Of a DNA stretch of 64,000 nt, positions 24,740 to 34,039 are shown piece by piece. The position numbers were made by a program, and so were the translations under genes. The stretch spans positions 1-64,000 of the forward strand of contig JAPLKB010000015.1 in NCBI GenBank assembly GCA_026388275.1, in the 5' to 3' direction. The DNA comes from Pseudomonadota bacterium (GTDB lineage Bacteria > Desulfobacterota > Syntrophorhabdia > Syntrophorhabdales > Syntrophorhabdaceae). Below the pieces are notes generated by a model that saw only the letters and a list, made by a program, of their open reading frames with translations, had not been told where the DNA came from and ran no database searches. The stretch's first letter is position 1. Each line of letters begins with the position of its first letter.

Positions 24740-25291
24740 ATGGTTGAAATCAAATTCTACGGCAGGGGAGGACAGGGAGCAGTCATCGCGTCCCAGATAC
24801 TGGCAAAGGTATTTTTCAGCATGGGGATGTACCCGCAGTGTTTTTCCCTTTTTGGCGGTGAGAGACGTGGTGCGCCTGTTGCGAGCTTCTTGAGGGTTGA
24901 CGATAAAAAAATACTCTTAAAGTGCGAAATTACCAGACCGGACGAGGTAATTTTTATGGCCCCTGACCTTGTTGATGAAAAAGAGATTGATGCCATATTA
25001 AAGCCCAGGGGACTCATCCTCATCAACAATGCACTTACTACAAATGATTTTAAGGCGTTACGGAAGTTCCGCCTTGCCCTTGTGGATGCCCTCTCGATTT
25101 CCGAAGATCTGGGGTTAGGCGCTATGATCAACACGGCAATGCTCGGCGCATATGCTAAGGCAAGCGGCGCCGTACCCATGGAATATCTCGAAAAGGCTAT
25201 TAAAGATACTGTTCCTGCCAGGATTGAAGAGAATATTGCTGCCGCCCGGAGGGCATATGAGCTGACCCGGCTTTTTACGGAGGTGCAATAG
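24740..25291 (+). CDS. 2-oxoacid:acceptor oxidoreductase, gamma subunit
   Basis: The 183 residues are the gamma domain of pyruvate/2-ketoisovalerate:ferredoxin oxidoreductases: GRGGQGAVIASQILAKV, FGGERRGAPVASFLR and a C-terminal TAMLGAYAKASG-like stretch (NTAMLGAYAKASGAVP). It binds CoA together with the other subunits. It starts a four-gene set gamma, FAD/ferredoxin fusion, alpha, beta with gaps of 0 bases or small overlaps; the next gene starts directly after the stop. Confidence 0.93.
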   Translation: MVEIKFYGRGGQGAVIASQILAKVFFSMGMYPQCFSLFGGERRGAPVASFLRVDDKKILLKCEITRPDEVIFMAPDLVDEKEIDAILKPRGLILINNALTTNDFKALRKFRLALVDALSISEDLGLGAMINTAMLGAYAKASGAVPMEYLEKAIKDTVPARIEENIAAARRAYELTRLFTEVQ

Positions 25292-27079
25292 ATGGATAAA
25301 CGTGTAATAACAATTAAGGATATAGAAGCTGTCTCCCTTTTTTCAAGAGGCTCAACGGAAATATTTAAGACCGGACAGTGGAGTTCTAAAAAACCTTTTT
25401 ATGTTGAGAAAATATCTCCATGCAGGGAGGCCTGTCCTGCAGGCAACGATATTGCCGGTTTTATGTCCCTTGCTGCAGAGAAGGATTTTGATCATGCGCT
25501 GGAAGTGCTTCTTCAGGAGAATCCCCTTCCCGGTGTGTGCGGCAGAGTCTGTTACCACCCCTGTCAGCTTAAATGCAACAGGGGCCAATACGATGAAGCC
25601 CTTGAAATAAGAAGTCTGGAACGCATCATCGCAGAGTCCGGCAATGCTGAGCCGAAGATGTCTAACGCTGTTGCCCATGATCCCAAAAACATTGCCGTTA
25701 TCGGTTCCGGTCCGGCCGGTCTGTCGGCAGCATATTTTCTGGCGCGTTTCGGTCACAGGGTAAAAATATTCGAGAAGTATGATGAGCCCGGCGGAGTCCT
25801 GAGATATGGGATTCCCGACTACCGCCTGCCCAAGGATATGCTGAAAAAAGAGGTAAACCGGATTGTTTCTCTGGGGATAGACATAGAGACGACTGTAAAT
25901 ATTGACAGGAAAATGCTCGACAACATCAAATCCGCCTATGATTTTCTCTTCCTTTCCATCGGAGCATGGATTCCGAGGATCGCGGGCACTCCAGGCGAGA
26001 ATGCACAGGATGTATTGCATGGACTCGATTTTCTCTCAGATAACACTAAGGGCAGCAGGTATAAACAAAAAAAGCATGTCGTAGTTATAGGCGGCGGCGA
26101 TGTTGCCGTAGATGTTGCAAGAGTTGCTCTCCGTATATGCGCGCCTGGAGTTAAAATTACCATGGTTGCTCCTGAAGCTCCCGATGATTTCCCGGCTATC
26201 CCGGAAGGGATTAAGGAAGGTCATGAGGAAGGAATTAAAATGATCGGTGGGTATAAACCGGCAGAGTTTATCGTAACCGACAGGGGACTCACGCATATCC
26301 GCTTAAGCAAAACAAAAGTCCGGAAAGACCCACAGACCGATATTTACATAATGATGCCTGCAAAGGGCAAAGACCTGATGCTTGAGACTGATCTTGCAAT
26401 CGTGGCAATCGGACAGATACCCGATATTAATCTTTTTTCGGCAGATATCCTCGACGGGGATTCCGGCAAGGTTTTTGTGAACGAATTCGGTATGACGCGA
26501 ATCGGGAGCATTTATGCGGGAGGCGATCTGATCAAACAGAGACCTGCCGTTGTTGATGCCATTGCCTCCGGGAAAAAGGCAGCCCTTGCAATGCATTTGC
26601 AGGCATCAGGCGGCAATAAAGAAGATATAATCCAGATGCTGCGGCTTGGTGCCGGTACTTCATTATCTTTTCAGGGATATATGGATTCTGTTGAGCAAAA
26701 GATAGGGGATGAAGGGCTCAAACCGCTTGAGCCGCTTGAACAACTCAAAAGTGTTGTGCAGTTCTCGGAACTCAATACGCTGCTCTACAAAAAAACCCCA
26801 CCCCACTACGGAGAGAAGATCCTTCCGAAATTGAGAATACAGGGTTTTGAGGAAGTCAATAAGGGATTGGACATATCAAGTGCGGTTGAAGAAGCAAAAA
26901 GGTGCTTTTATTGCGGGAAATGTACCCGATGTGATCTTTGTTTTCTCCTGTGTCCGGACATTTCCATAATAAAAACAGGAAATAACGGGTATAGTATTAA
27001 AACTGATTATTGTAAGGGCTGCGGCATCTGTGCCTCTACCTGCCCGAGACATGTAATTGAGATGGGGGTCGGCCAATGA
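25292..27079 (+). CDS. GltD-like FAD/NAD(P)-binding subunit fused to a 2[4Fe-4S] ferredoxin domain
   Basis: The 595-residue protein has an N-terminal cysteine region like glutamate synthase small subunit (CREACPAGNDI, CGRVCYHPCQLKCNRG), an FAD Rossmann fold (VIGSGPAGLSAAYFLARFG), an NAD(P) Rossmann fold (VVVIGGGDVAVDVARVALR) and a C-terminal delta-type ferredoxin domain (CFYCGKCTRCDLCFLLCP, CKGCGICASTCP). It merges the usual delta subunit with an NAD(P)H oxidoreductase. Phenylglyoxylate:NAD+ oxidoreductase of denitrifiers (PadEFGHI) has such a FAD subunit. So electrons may go to NAD(P)+ rather than only ferredoxin (inference). It overlaps the alpha gene by ATGA. Confidence 0.88.
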   Translation: MDKRVITIKDIEAVSLFSRGSTEIFKTGQWSSKKPFYVEKISPCREACPAGNDIAGFMSLAAEKDFDHALEVLLQENPLPGVCGRVCYHPCQLKCNRGQYDEALEIRSLERIIAESGNAEPKMSNAVAHDPKNIAVIGSGPAGLSAAYFLARFGHRVKIFEKYDEPGGVLRYGIPDYRLPKDMLKKEVNRIVSLGIDIETTVNIDRKMLDNIKSAYDFLFLSIGAWIPRIAGTPGENAQDVLHGLDFLSDNTKGSRYKQKKHVVVIGGGDVAVDVARVALRICAPGVKITMVAPEAPDDFPAIPEGIKEGHEEGIKMIGGYKPAEFIVTDRGLTHIRLSKTKVRKDPQTDIYIMMPAKGKDLMLETDLAIVAIGQIPDINLFSADILDGDSGKVFVNEFGMTRIGSIYAGGDLIKQRPAVVDAIASGKKAALAMHLQASGGNKEDIIQMLRLGAGTSLSFQGYMDSVEQKIGDEGLKPLEPLEQLKSVVQFSELNTLLYKKTPPHYGEKILPKLRIQGFEEVNKGLDISSAVEEAKRCFYCGKCTRCDLCFLLCPDISIIKTGNNGYSIKTDYCKGCGICASTCPRHVIEMGVGQ

Positions 27080-28227
27080 AAGAGCTGTTAACAGGCAATT
27101 ATGCAGTAGCAGAAGCGGTTCGTCTCGCACGGGTACAATTGGTAGCAGCCTACCCTATTACCCCCCAGACCCCTATTTATGAGAAACTCTCTGAAATGGA
27201 AATGGAAGGAAAACTCAAGGGGATTATGATGAGGATGGAGTCGGAGCACTCGGCAATGGCGGCTGTAGTGGCAGCTTCCCTTACCGGTGTGCGCACTTTC
27301 ACAGCCACGGCCTCGCAGGGCATTGCCCTCATGCATGAAATGCTCCACTTTGCCTCAGGGAACAGGGTTCCTGTGGTAATGTGCAATGTAAACCGTGTAA
27401 TTGCCATTCCATGGGCATTCGGAAGCGATCAATCCGACAGTCTCTCCCAGAGAGACACGGGGTGGCTGCAGTTTTACTGTGAAGACGCTCAGGAAGCCTG
27501 TGATACTGTTATACAGGCTTACAGAATTGCCGAGCAGATACTCCTTCCGATCATGGTTTGTATAGACGGTTTTTTTACTTCCCATTTTCTGGAACCTATC
27601 GAAATACCGGACCAGGCTTCAGTTGATGCATTCCTGCCGTCCTTTTCCCTGCCGACGCGGTTCGACATACATAATCCCGCATATATTGCTAACGTGATAA
27701 ACGCCGACCAGTATATGCAATACCGGCAGCGGACTTTCGAAGACATGGAAAAGGCAAGACCGGTAATTAAAGAGGTGGACAGGGAATACCGGGAAATCAT
27801 CGGCAGAGGTTATGATATGATAGAGACCGTTAATACGGATGACGCCGAGATCGTTCTTGTTACAAGCGGAGCCATGACGAGCACAGCCCGTATGGCCATA
27901 CAGTCTCTCCGGGACAAGGGTTATAAAGCAGGGCTGCTTAAAATGAAAGCCTTCAGGCCCTTCCCGACTCAGGAGGTACAGGAGGCATTGAAAGATGTTC
28001 CCAGGGTAGCAGTGCTGGACCGCAATATCTCCATAGGGAAAGAAGGCATATGGTGTCAGGAGTTGAAGGCCGCCCTCTATCCCCTTGAGCGCCGCCCTCT
28101 TGTAACCGGTTATATTGCCGGTATCTGCGGCTCGGATGTGTCGCCGGAGATGATCGAAAACATGGTTACGGATGCCCTCAACAGAAAAGAATCCGTTGAA
28201 TTGCCTGTATGGGTGCGAAGGAGTTAG
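27076..28227 (+). CDS. 2-oxoacid:acceptor oxidoreductase, alpha subunit
   Basis: The 383 residues match the PorA/VorA alpha subunit: GNYAVAEAVRLARVQLVAAYPITPQTPI, MRMESEHSAMAAVVAAS, TATASQGIALMHEMLHFAS and a C-terminal transketolase-like domain with VTSGAMTSTARMAI. It forms the thiamine diphosphate-binding core with the beta subunit and determines the 2-oxoacid used. The substrate cannot be read from the sequence. Pyruvate, branched-chain 2-oxoacids or aryl glyoxylates are the options. Confidence 0.93.
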   Translation: MKELLTGNYAVAEAVRLARVQLVAAYPITPQTPIYEKLSEMEMEGKLKGIMMRMESEHSAMAAVVAASLTGVRTFTATASQGIALMHEMLHFASGNRVPVVMCNVNRVIAIPWAFGSDQSDSLSQRDTGWLQFYCEDAQEACDTVIQAYRIAEQILLPIMVCIDGFFTSHFLEPIEIPDQASVDAFLPSFSLPTRFDIHNPAYIANVINADQYMQYRQRTFEDMEKARPVIKEVDREYREIIGRGYDMIETVNTDDAEIVLVTSGAMTSTARMAIQSLRDKGYKAGLLKMKAFRPFPTQEVQEALKDVPRVAVLDRNISIGKEGIWCQELKAALYPLERRPLVTGYIAGICGSDVSPEMIENMVTDALNRKESVELPVWVRRS

Positions 28228-28229
28228 GC

Positions 28230-29105
28230 ATGGTCATTGAACAGACAGAAAAAGAATATATGCGGTCTGGCCATATGGGATGTCCGGGCTGCGGTGTGGC
28301 AAGCACCATGAGGCTTGTTTTAAAGGTGCTTGGAGAAAAAACTATTGTTGTCATTATACCCTCCTGTGCTGCCGTCATCAGCGCAGCTTACCCGAACAGT
28401 GTCATGGATGTGCCCAGTTTCCATTCGGCCTTAGAGATAGCTGCCCCGACTGCGGCAGGCATAGCTAATGCCCTGAAAATCAGGGGCGAAGAAGACACAA
28501 CAGTGCTTGCATTCGCCGGCGACGGCGGGACCTTCGATATCGGGCTCCAGTCTTTATCAGCCGCTGCAGCCCGGAATGACAATTTCATTTATGTCTGTCT
28601 CGACAACGAGGCATACATGAACACAGGCATCCAGTCAAGCTCTGCAACCCCTGAGAATGCCTGGACCATGACTACCCCGGCAGGACGGCAGGGGAGAAAG
28701 AAACAGTTTATGCAGATCATCGCAGCTCACAGAATACCCTATGCTGCAACTGCTGCCATGGGTTATCCCCTGGACCTTATGGAAAAAGTGAAAAAGGCAA
28801 AAAGCATCAAGGGCACAAAGTTTATCCATACGCTTGCCCCTTGCCCTACAGGCTGGAAAATGCCTGAGGACCTCACCGCCAGATCAACGATGCTTGCTGT
28901 GGAGACAAAGCTCTTTCCCTTGTACGAGATTATAGACGGGACACAGTACCGGATCACACATGAATCTCAAGGTCTGCCGGTGGAGGAATATCTAAAAATC
29001 CAGGGACGATATCGTCAACTGAATGAGGAACAGATACGGAAGATGCAGAGAGAGGTTGATGAAAACTGGGAACAGCTTGAAGGAAAAATAAAGGTGTGTA
29101 TGTAA
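28230..29105 (+). CDS. 2-oxoacid:acceptor oxidoreductase, beta (TPP-binding) subunit
   Basis: The 291-residue product has the thiamine diphosphate motif GDGGTFDIGLQSL...DNEAYMNTG and cysteines CPGCG near the N-terminus and CPTGW later for a [4Fe-4S] cluster, as in PorB. I chose the ATG at 28230, 6 bases after gaaggag, so the gene starts 3 bases after the alpha stop; 28209 would be inside the alpha gene. It completes the gamma-delta/FAD-alpha-beta set. Confidence 0.93.
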   Translation: MVIEQTEKEYMRSGHMGCPGCGVASTMRLVLKVLGEKTIVVIIPSCAAVISAAYPNSVMDVPSFHSALEIAAPTAAGIANALKIRGEEDTTVLAFAGDGGTFDIGLQSLSAAAARNDNFIYVCLDNEAYMNTGIQSSSATPENAWTMTTPAGRQGRKKQFMQIIAAHRIPYAATAAMGYPLDLMEKVKKAKSIKGTKFIHTLAPCPTGWKMPEDLTARSTMLAVETKLFPLYEIIDGTQYRITHESQGLPVEEYLKIQGRYRQLNEEQIRKMQREVDENWEQLEGKIKVCM

Positions 29106-29149
29106 AACACCTGTGAGTGAATGTATAAAATATTAGGGGGTTTATTTTT

Positions 29150-29644
29150 GTGAGGCGATTCTGGACTGCTTTTGATAAGGCGCTGGATATCATGGCAGCC
29201 CTGGCAGGGGTTATGCTTGTATTTATATGCGCTGCTGTCTGCTATACCATAGGCATGCGCTTCATCTTCAGGCAGACGACTATATGGATCACGCAGACAA
29301 CCGAATATGCCCTTTTGTGGATAGTGTTCCTGGCAACGACCTGGCTGTTAAGAGAGGGCGGGCATGTCATCACCGAAATAGTATATGTTCATCTTAATAA
29401 GAAAACTCAGCAGTGTCTCGATTGCATCATGTTTATAATCGGCGGACTCGCCTGTATTATTATGGTCTATTTCAGCATTCTATACATGTATGAATGTATA
29501 GCAAACAGTGTAACGGACGTACGTGCGGTAACCGTTCCGAAATGGTCTGTTTTCTGCATTATCCCTATAGGAAGCATACTCCTTACCATACAATTTTTCA
29601 GGATGGCCTGGCAAAAATTCAGCAGCATCAGGGAAGGCGGCTAA
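29150..29644 (+). CDS. dctQ: TRAP transporter small permease (DctQ family)
   Basis: The 164-residue protein has four membrane helices (about 14-34, 46-66, 86-108, 130-150) with the DctQ pattern, including WITQTTEYALLWIVFLATTWLLREGGHV. The start is GTG, preceded by taggggg. It is 44 bases after the beta subunit and 4 bases before the large permease. TRAP systems take up organic acids with Na+ or H+ gradients. Confidence 0.9.
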   Translation: MRRFWTAFDKALDIMAALAGVMLVFICAAVCYTIGMRFIFRQTTIWITQTTEYALLWIVFLATTWLLREGGHVITEIVYVHLNKKTQQCLDCIMFIIGGLACIIMVYFSILYMYECIANSVTDVRAVTVPKWSVFCIIPIGSILLTIQFFRMAWQKFSSIREGG

Positions 29645-29647
29645 CCT

Positions 29648-30970
29648 ATGGAATGGTGGCAAATCATATCACTTCTCTTTGGCGGCATGGTTTTGCTGCT
29701 GCTCACAGGGATACCTATCGCCTTTGCCTTTCTCATTGTCAATATGGTTGCAGCTTATTTTTTTCTTGGCGGGATACCGGGTCTTGTAGGGGTTGTCACA
29801 GGGGTTTTCACATCCATTACAACTTTTACTTTGCTTCCTGTACCCTTTTTCATTCTTATGGGTGAACTGATATTCCATACTAACCTCGGACTTGATGCGG
29901 TGAATGTGCTTGACAAATGGCTCGGCAAACTCAGGGGCAGACTCTCTATTCTCGCTATTATTATGGGAGTCATTATCGGCGCTCTTTCCGGCTCTACTAT
30001 TGCTACATGTGCGCTCCTCGGGACCATCCTGCTGCCGGACATGCTGAAGCGGGGCTACAGTAAAAATATGAGCCTCGGACCGCTTATGGGGGTAGGCACC
30101 GTTGATGCCCTCATCCCTCCCAATGCGCTTACCGTAGTACTCGCAAGCCTTGCAAACATCGATGTGGGCCAGCTCCTTATTGCCGGCATCGTGCCGGGCA
30201 TTATCATGTCCGGCCTTTACTTTGTTTTTGTCGTCATATGGTGTCATATCTTCCCGAACGAGGCACCCCTTTACGATGTACCCCATGTGCCTTTGAAAGA
30301 AAAGGTGCTGGCTACCGCGAAGTACCTCCTGCCATTGGGCCTTATCATCTTCATGGTTATAGGTTTCATATTTCTCGGTGTGGCAACCCCTACAGAAGCA
30401 GCCGCAACAGGGACGTTGGGGTCATTTATATTAGCCTTGGTCTACCGCCGTTTAACATGGGAAACCATGAAAAAGTCGGTCATGGGAACAGTAAAAATCA
30501 CTGTTATGATATTCATGATTATTATCGTTTCCAGCACATATGGTGAGATACTGGCCTTTACCGGTGCCGCAGCAGGCATGACAAATTTCATTACAAACAT
30601 TGCCGTTTCGCCGATAGTGATAATTATCGGTATGATGGTTGTGATCCTTATTATGGGCTGTTTCATGGAAACCGTTGCCATTATGATGATCACCATACCG
30701 ATATATATGCCTGTCGTTAATGCCTTCGGATACAATACAATCTGGTTCGGTGTGCTCATGCTTATTGCACTGGAGACAGGCTTGATTACCCCTCCCTTCG
30801 GTGTTACCCTCTTTGTGATGAAAGGCGTGGCCCCTCCTGAAGTGACAATGGCGGATATCTGGAGGGCAGTAATTCCTTATGTAATCATAGATATATTGTG
30901 TATTGCCATCGTGCTTGCCATGCCTTCTATTGCAACCATTGTCCCGGCTCTTATGGGGATGGCAAAGTAG
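29648..30970 (+). CDS. dctM: TRAP transporter large permease (DctM family)
   Basis: A 440-residue protein with about twelve membrane helices and DctM signatures: LLLTGIPIAFAFL, PFFILMGELIF, GSTIATCALLGTILLPDM, LIPPNALTVVLASLANIDVG and GVATPTEAAATGTLG. It is the transporting subunit of the TRAP system. Its C-terminal part has ETVAIMMITIPIYMPV and LITPPFGVTLFVMKGVAP, all canonical. The length is normal. Confidence 0.95.
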   Translation: MEWWQIISLLFGGMVLLLLTGIPIAFAFLIVNMVAAYFFLGGIPGLVGVVTGVFTSITTFTLLPVPFFILMGELIFHTNLGLDAVNVLDKWLGKLRGRLSILAIIMGVIIGALSGSTIATCALLGTILLPDMLKRGYSKNMSLGPLMGVGTVDALIPPNALTVVLASLANIDVGQLLIAGIVPGIIMSGLYFVFVVIWCHIFPNEAPLYDVPHVPLKEKVLATAKYLLPLGLIIFMVIGFIFLGVATPTEAAATGTLGSFILALVYRRLTWETMKKSVMGTVKITVMIFMIIIVSSTYGEILAFTGAAAGMTNFITNIAVSPIVIIIGMMVVILIMGCFMETVAIMMITIPIYMPVVNAFGYNTIWFGVLMLIALETGLITPPFGVTLFVMKGVAPPEVTMADIWRAVIPYVIIDILCIAIVLAMPSIATIVPALMGMAK

Positions 30971-31193
30971 ATGTACACGGGCAAGCCCGTAACGCACACT
31001 TCGCGGGCACGGGATACACAGATAAACTGTTTAAGCTGTTTAGAGACGATGGGTCGACGTGAGTCCCATAGAATGCAGATAAGGAGATGGCTAAAATATC
31101 GAAACAAAGATAATAGTTATAACAATTTGGATTCAAAAATAGAACGAGGTAGCAAAGGCAAATTGGTATCAATTAAAAACAAGGAGGTTTGTT

Positions 31194-32192
31194 ATGGGAA
31201 AGAATAAATCATTTTTTCTGTTGTTTGCAGTGATGTTTATATTTCTGGCTATGGGTATTGTGAACGGAATAGTTAAAGCTGAAACGATTACACTGAAGGC
31301 GATAGCCGGATGGCCAAAAACAGCCAGTGAATATAAGGCCTTTACCATGTTTTCGGATATACTTGATCAGATGGTGGCAAAAAAGGCTCCCGGGGAGCTG
31401 AAGATACAGTTCATCGGAGGGCCGGAGGCGGTGAAATCGCCGGATCAGGTTCAGGCATTACAGCGCGGCATGGTTGATATGGTATTTACCACCACTGCCT
31501 ATTATGTATCGGTCTTACCTGAAGTGGACGCATACAAACTATCTAATTTTACGCCTGCCGAAGAAAGAACAAGCGGTGCTCTGGCTTATATTAACGATCT
31601 CCATGAAAAAAAGATCGGAGTCCATATGCTTGCAAGGCTTGGTCTTGGCACAAAATTCCACCTTTATCTGAAAAAACCCATAAAGGCTGCCGATCTCAAG
31701 GGGCTTAATATTCGTGTTTCTCCTATGTATCTTCAGGCAATAAAGGGGCTTGGCGGAAACCCTGTAGTAATACCGCCTACAGAGGTATATATAGCGCTTG
31801 AAAGAAATGTTGTTGATGGTTATTGCTGGCCAGCTGTCGGGATTCGCGACTGGGGCTGGCAAAAACAGACAAAATACGTTGTAGATCCGGGATTTTACAA
31901 TGTGCCGAACCCTCTTCTAATAAATCTGAAGACATGGAATAAGATCCCTAAGAAACTTCAGGATGTTTTGACAGAAGCAGCCGCAGAGGCCGAGAAAAAA
32001 GTAGTCGCTGTATTTGAAGACCTTGAAAAGAAGGAACGCCCCTTATTGTCAAAAGAAGGTATTGAAACTATTGATCTGCCCGCTGTAGAGAAGGAGAAGT
32101 TCCTGAAAACAGCCTATGATGAAGGATGGAAAGATGTTGTTGCAAAAAACCCCAAAACCGGCCCTGAGTTGAAGAAACTCTTGACTAAATAA
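31194..32192 (+). CDS. dctP: TRAP transporter substrate-binding protein (DctP family)
   Basis: The 332-residue protein has a signal peptide (about 1-30, ending VKA) and the periplasmic DctP fold, including KGLNIRVSPMYLQAIKGLGG and EVYIALERNVVDGYCWP. In the family a conserved Arg (here in LNIRVSP) binds the ligand carboxylate. It follows dctM after 223 bases of non-coding DNA, an unusual gap for dctQM-dctP order, and has its own strong ribosome site (aaggaggt). Confidence 0.93.
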   Translation: MGKNKSFFLLFAVMFIFLAMGIVNGIVKAETITLKAIAGWPKTASEYKAFTMFSDILDQMVAKKAPGELKIQFIGGPEAVKSPDQVQALQRGMVDMVFTTTAYYVSVLPEVDAYKLSNFTPAEERTSGALAYINDLHEKKIGVHMLARLGLGTKFHLYLKKPIKAADLKGLNIRVSPMYLQAIKGLGGNPVVIPPTEVYIALERNVVDGYCWPAVGIRDWGWQKQTKYVVDPGFYNVPNPLLINLKTWNKIPKKLQDVLTEAAAEAEKKVVAVFEDLEKKERPLLSKEGIETIDLPAVEKEKFLKTAYDEGWKDVVAKNPKTGPELKKLLTK

Positions 32193-32245
32193 GGGAATTT
32201 GATTCTTATATGCTCGTGCCCGTTACATTTTAATGAGGTGAAACT

Positions 32246-33529
32246 ATGAGTTATTTTGTTTTATGTGAAGGGAAAGAGATCTGCTTTGCCCTGCCTGCCG
32301 GATGGAGTGTTATTTCTGCCGATGATATGCCTCCTGTACCAGGGGTTGCCGATGCCCTGGGAGAAATAAAGAGAGCCCTTGACAACCCCATAGGTTCGCC
32401 GGGAATCGAAGAAATTGCAAAACCAGGCATGGAGGTTGCGGTTCTCTTTGATGATCTTCAGCGACCTACTCCGGCACACATAGCCTTACCCGAAATGCTG
32501 AACAGGTTAAACATGGCCGGTATCCCGGATGAACGGGTCAGCGCTGTCTGCGCCCTTGGGACACATCCAGCCCTCAATATAGTACAATTGGAAAACAAGA
32601 TAGGAACGGAGGCATTCAATCGTTTGAAGTGCAGGGTTTTTTCTCATGACCCCCATTCTTCAGAGAATGTTGTCATCGGCAAAACCCATCGCGGTACTCT
32701 GGTGGAGGTTAATCCAATTGTTGCCTTTGCTGATATGATTATCGGGGTCGGGGAGTGCATGCCCCATCCTATTGCCGGATACAGCGGGGGATGTAAAATT
32801 ATCATGCCCGGTGTCTCTTCATACCGTTCTGTTGCCGATCATCATTTTACCTGGATGCGTCATAGGGGTTGCCGCGTTAATATCCTTGATGGGAATCCTT
32901 TTTACGAAGAGATCATCGATGCAGGGCGACTCTCAAGGCTTTCATTCAAACTGGATCTTATAATGAATCACAAGAAAGAGGTTATAAAGGCCTTTGCCGG
33001 CGACCCTGTGGCCGAACACCGGGAAGCGTCTCTTTATGCACAATCGCTTTACCAGGTACCGCTTCCAAAGGTTGCCGATGTAACAATAATCTCTGCTTTC
33101 CCTCTGGAGATTGGCGTTCAGGCCACAAAAGCGCTCACAATGGCAAGTTTCTGTACCCGGTCAGGGGGAACGATTATCTGGGTTGCCCCTCAGAAGGAAG
33201 CAGGACCTATTATGCCGCTTATTAAAGAGATGGCAAGCAATGAAACAGCAAGCTATTTTCATCAACGCCTGATCAGGGACGACATTCCCGATCATCTCCG
33301 GTCATTCGGCATTTCATACATTATGCAGGTGGTATATTTCAAAGAACTTGCTGAAAAATATAATGTAATTCATGTTACAGAAGGCCTCAGCACCGAACAG
33401 GTGAAGATGATGAAATTCACCCATGCACTAACTCTTCCAGAGGCTGTCGATATAGCATCACGGACAATACCTGAGGCTGATGTTGCAATTTTCCCTTCAG
33501 GAGGCAATATCATTCCTGGAATAGGTTGA
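32246..33529 (+). CDS. LarA-like nickel-pincer racemase family protein (DUF2088)
   Basis: The 427 residues match lactate racemase LarA: DDLQRPTP, ALGTHPALN with the catalytic-type His, GYSGGCKIIMPGVSS with the lysine that in LarA carries the nickel-pincer cofactor, and a later HHFTWM. LarA relatives racemise or epimerise 2-hydroxyacids. Placed after a TRAP transporter and a 2-oxoacid oxidoreductase, it may interconvert isomers of an imported 2-hydroxyacid (inference). larB, larC and larE for cofactor synthesis are not in the window. Confidence 0.85.
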   Translation: MSYFVLCEGKEICFALPAGWSVISADDMPPVPGVADALGEIKRALDNPIGSPGIEEIAKPGMEVAVLFDDLQRPTPAHIALPEMLNRLNMAGIPDERVSAVCALGTHPALNIVQLENKIGTEAFNRLKCRVFSHDPHSSENVVIGKTHRGTLVEVNPIVAFADMIIGVGECMPHPIAGYSGGCKIIMPGVSSYRSVADHHFTWMRHRGCRVNILDGNPFYEEIIDAGRLSRLSFKLDLIMNHKKEVIKAFAGDPVAEHREASLYAQSLYQVPLPKVADVTIISAFPLEIGVQATKALTMASFCTRSGGTIIWVAPQKEAGPIMPLIKEMASNETASYFHQRLIRDDIPDHLRSFGISYIMQVVYFKELAEKYNVIHVTEGLSTEQVKMMKFTHALTLPEAVDIASRTIPEADVAIFPSGGNIIPGIG

Positions 33530-34039
33530 ACGAACTCGTTGCCACGGGGTTTTTCCTTCAGCAACGGTTCAGAAAATAGCTGCTACAAAGAAATGCAAAG
33601 GGCTATGGCTTTTTCTCTGTACTTCTGTTAAAATTCTTTTGAACAAACTGCCTCACAGCAGAGCAGCTTTGCGTCAGAGTTACAAAACTCGTTTTTACAG
33701 AACTGTTAATTTTTCGCCCGGTGCAGTTTCCGGAAAATTATTTCTATCTGACAAAGGACTTTAAATGTTTTTCTGGCTTTCGGAGAGTGACAAATATGAT
33801 ATTACGAGTTATGCATTCAGATACTTCATGTTCAGCAATCTAGGGATAAAAGCGTCTGTAGTTAAAGCCGTGAAAAAAGTCAGACCGGACAGAATAAGGA
33901 AAGACGGCACTCTGAAGTTATCCAAATCCACCTTCATTGAATTGGAAATGAGGATTAAGAATATGCTGTAATACCTCTGTGGTAAAAAGTCATTCCCCTT
34001 TCAAAAAACAGGATATGAGACATTTTCGGGTCAAAGCAT
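33530..34039. other. Intergenic region between larA-like gene and cutA
   Basis: About 510 bases with one doubtful small gene (33765-33971). An imperfect dyad cgttgc/gcaacg at 33537-33566 follows the LarA-like stop but lacks a T-tract. Nothing else is recognised. Confidence 0.4.
33765..33971 (+). CDS. Possible small basic protein
   Basis: An open frame of 68 codons beginning MFFWLSESDKYD, with a weak ribosome site (aaagga) at fair distance. The product is basic (KAVKKVRPDRIRK) and shows no known domain. It stands alone in its strand and gap. It may be real or chance. Confidence 0.35.
   Translation: MFFWLSESDKYDITSYAFRYFMFSNLGIKASVVKAVKKVRPDRIRKDGTLKLSKSTFIELEMRIKNML

Noticed and set aside
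29669-30286. 205-codon antisense frame inside dctM
   Set aside because: It is the mirror of a well-conserved permease gene and has charged, low-complexity composition typical of antisense frames to membrane proteins.
33537-33566. Dyad cgttgc/gcaacg as terminator after the LarA-like gene
   Set aside because: The stem is only 6 bases with a long loop and there is no T-tract.
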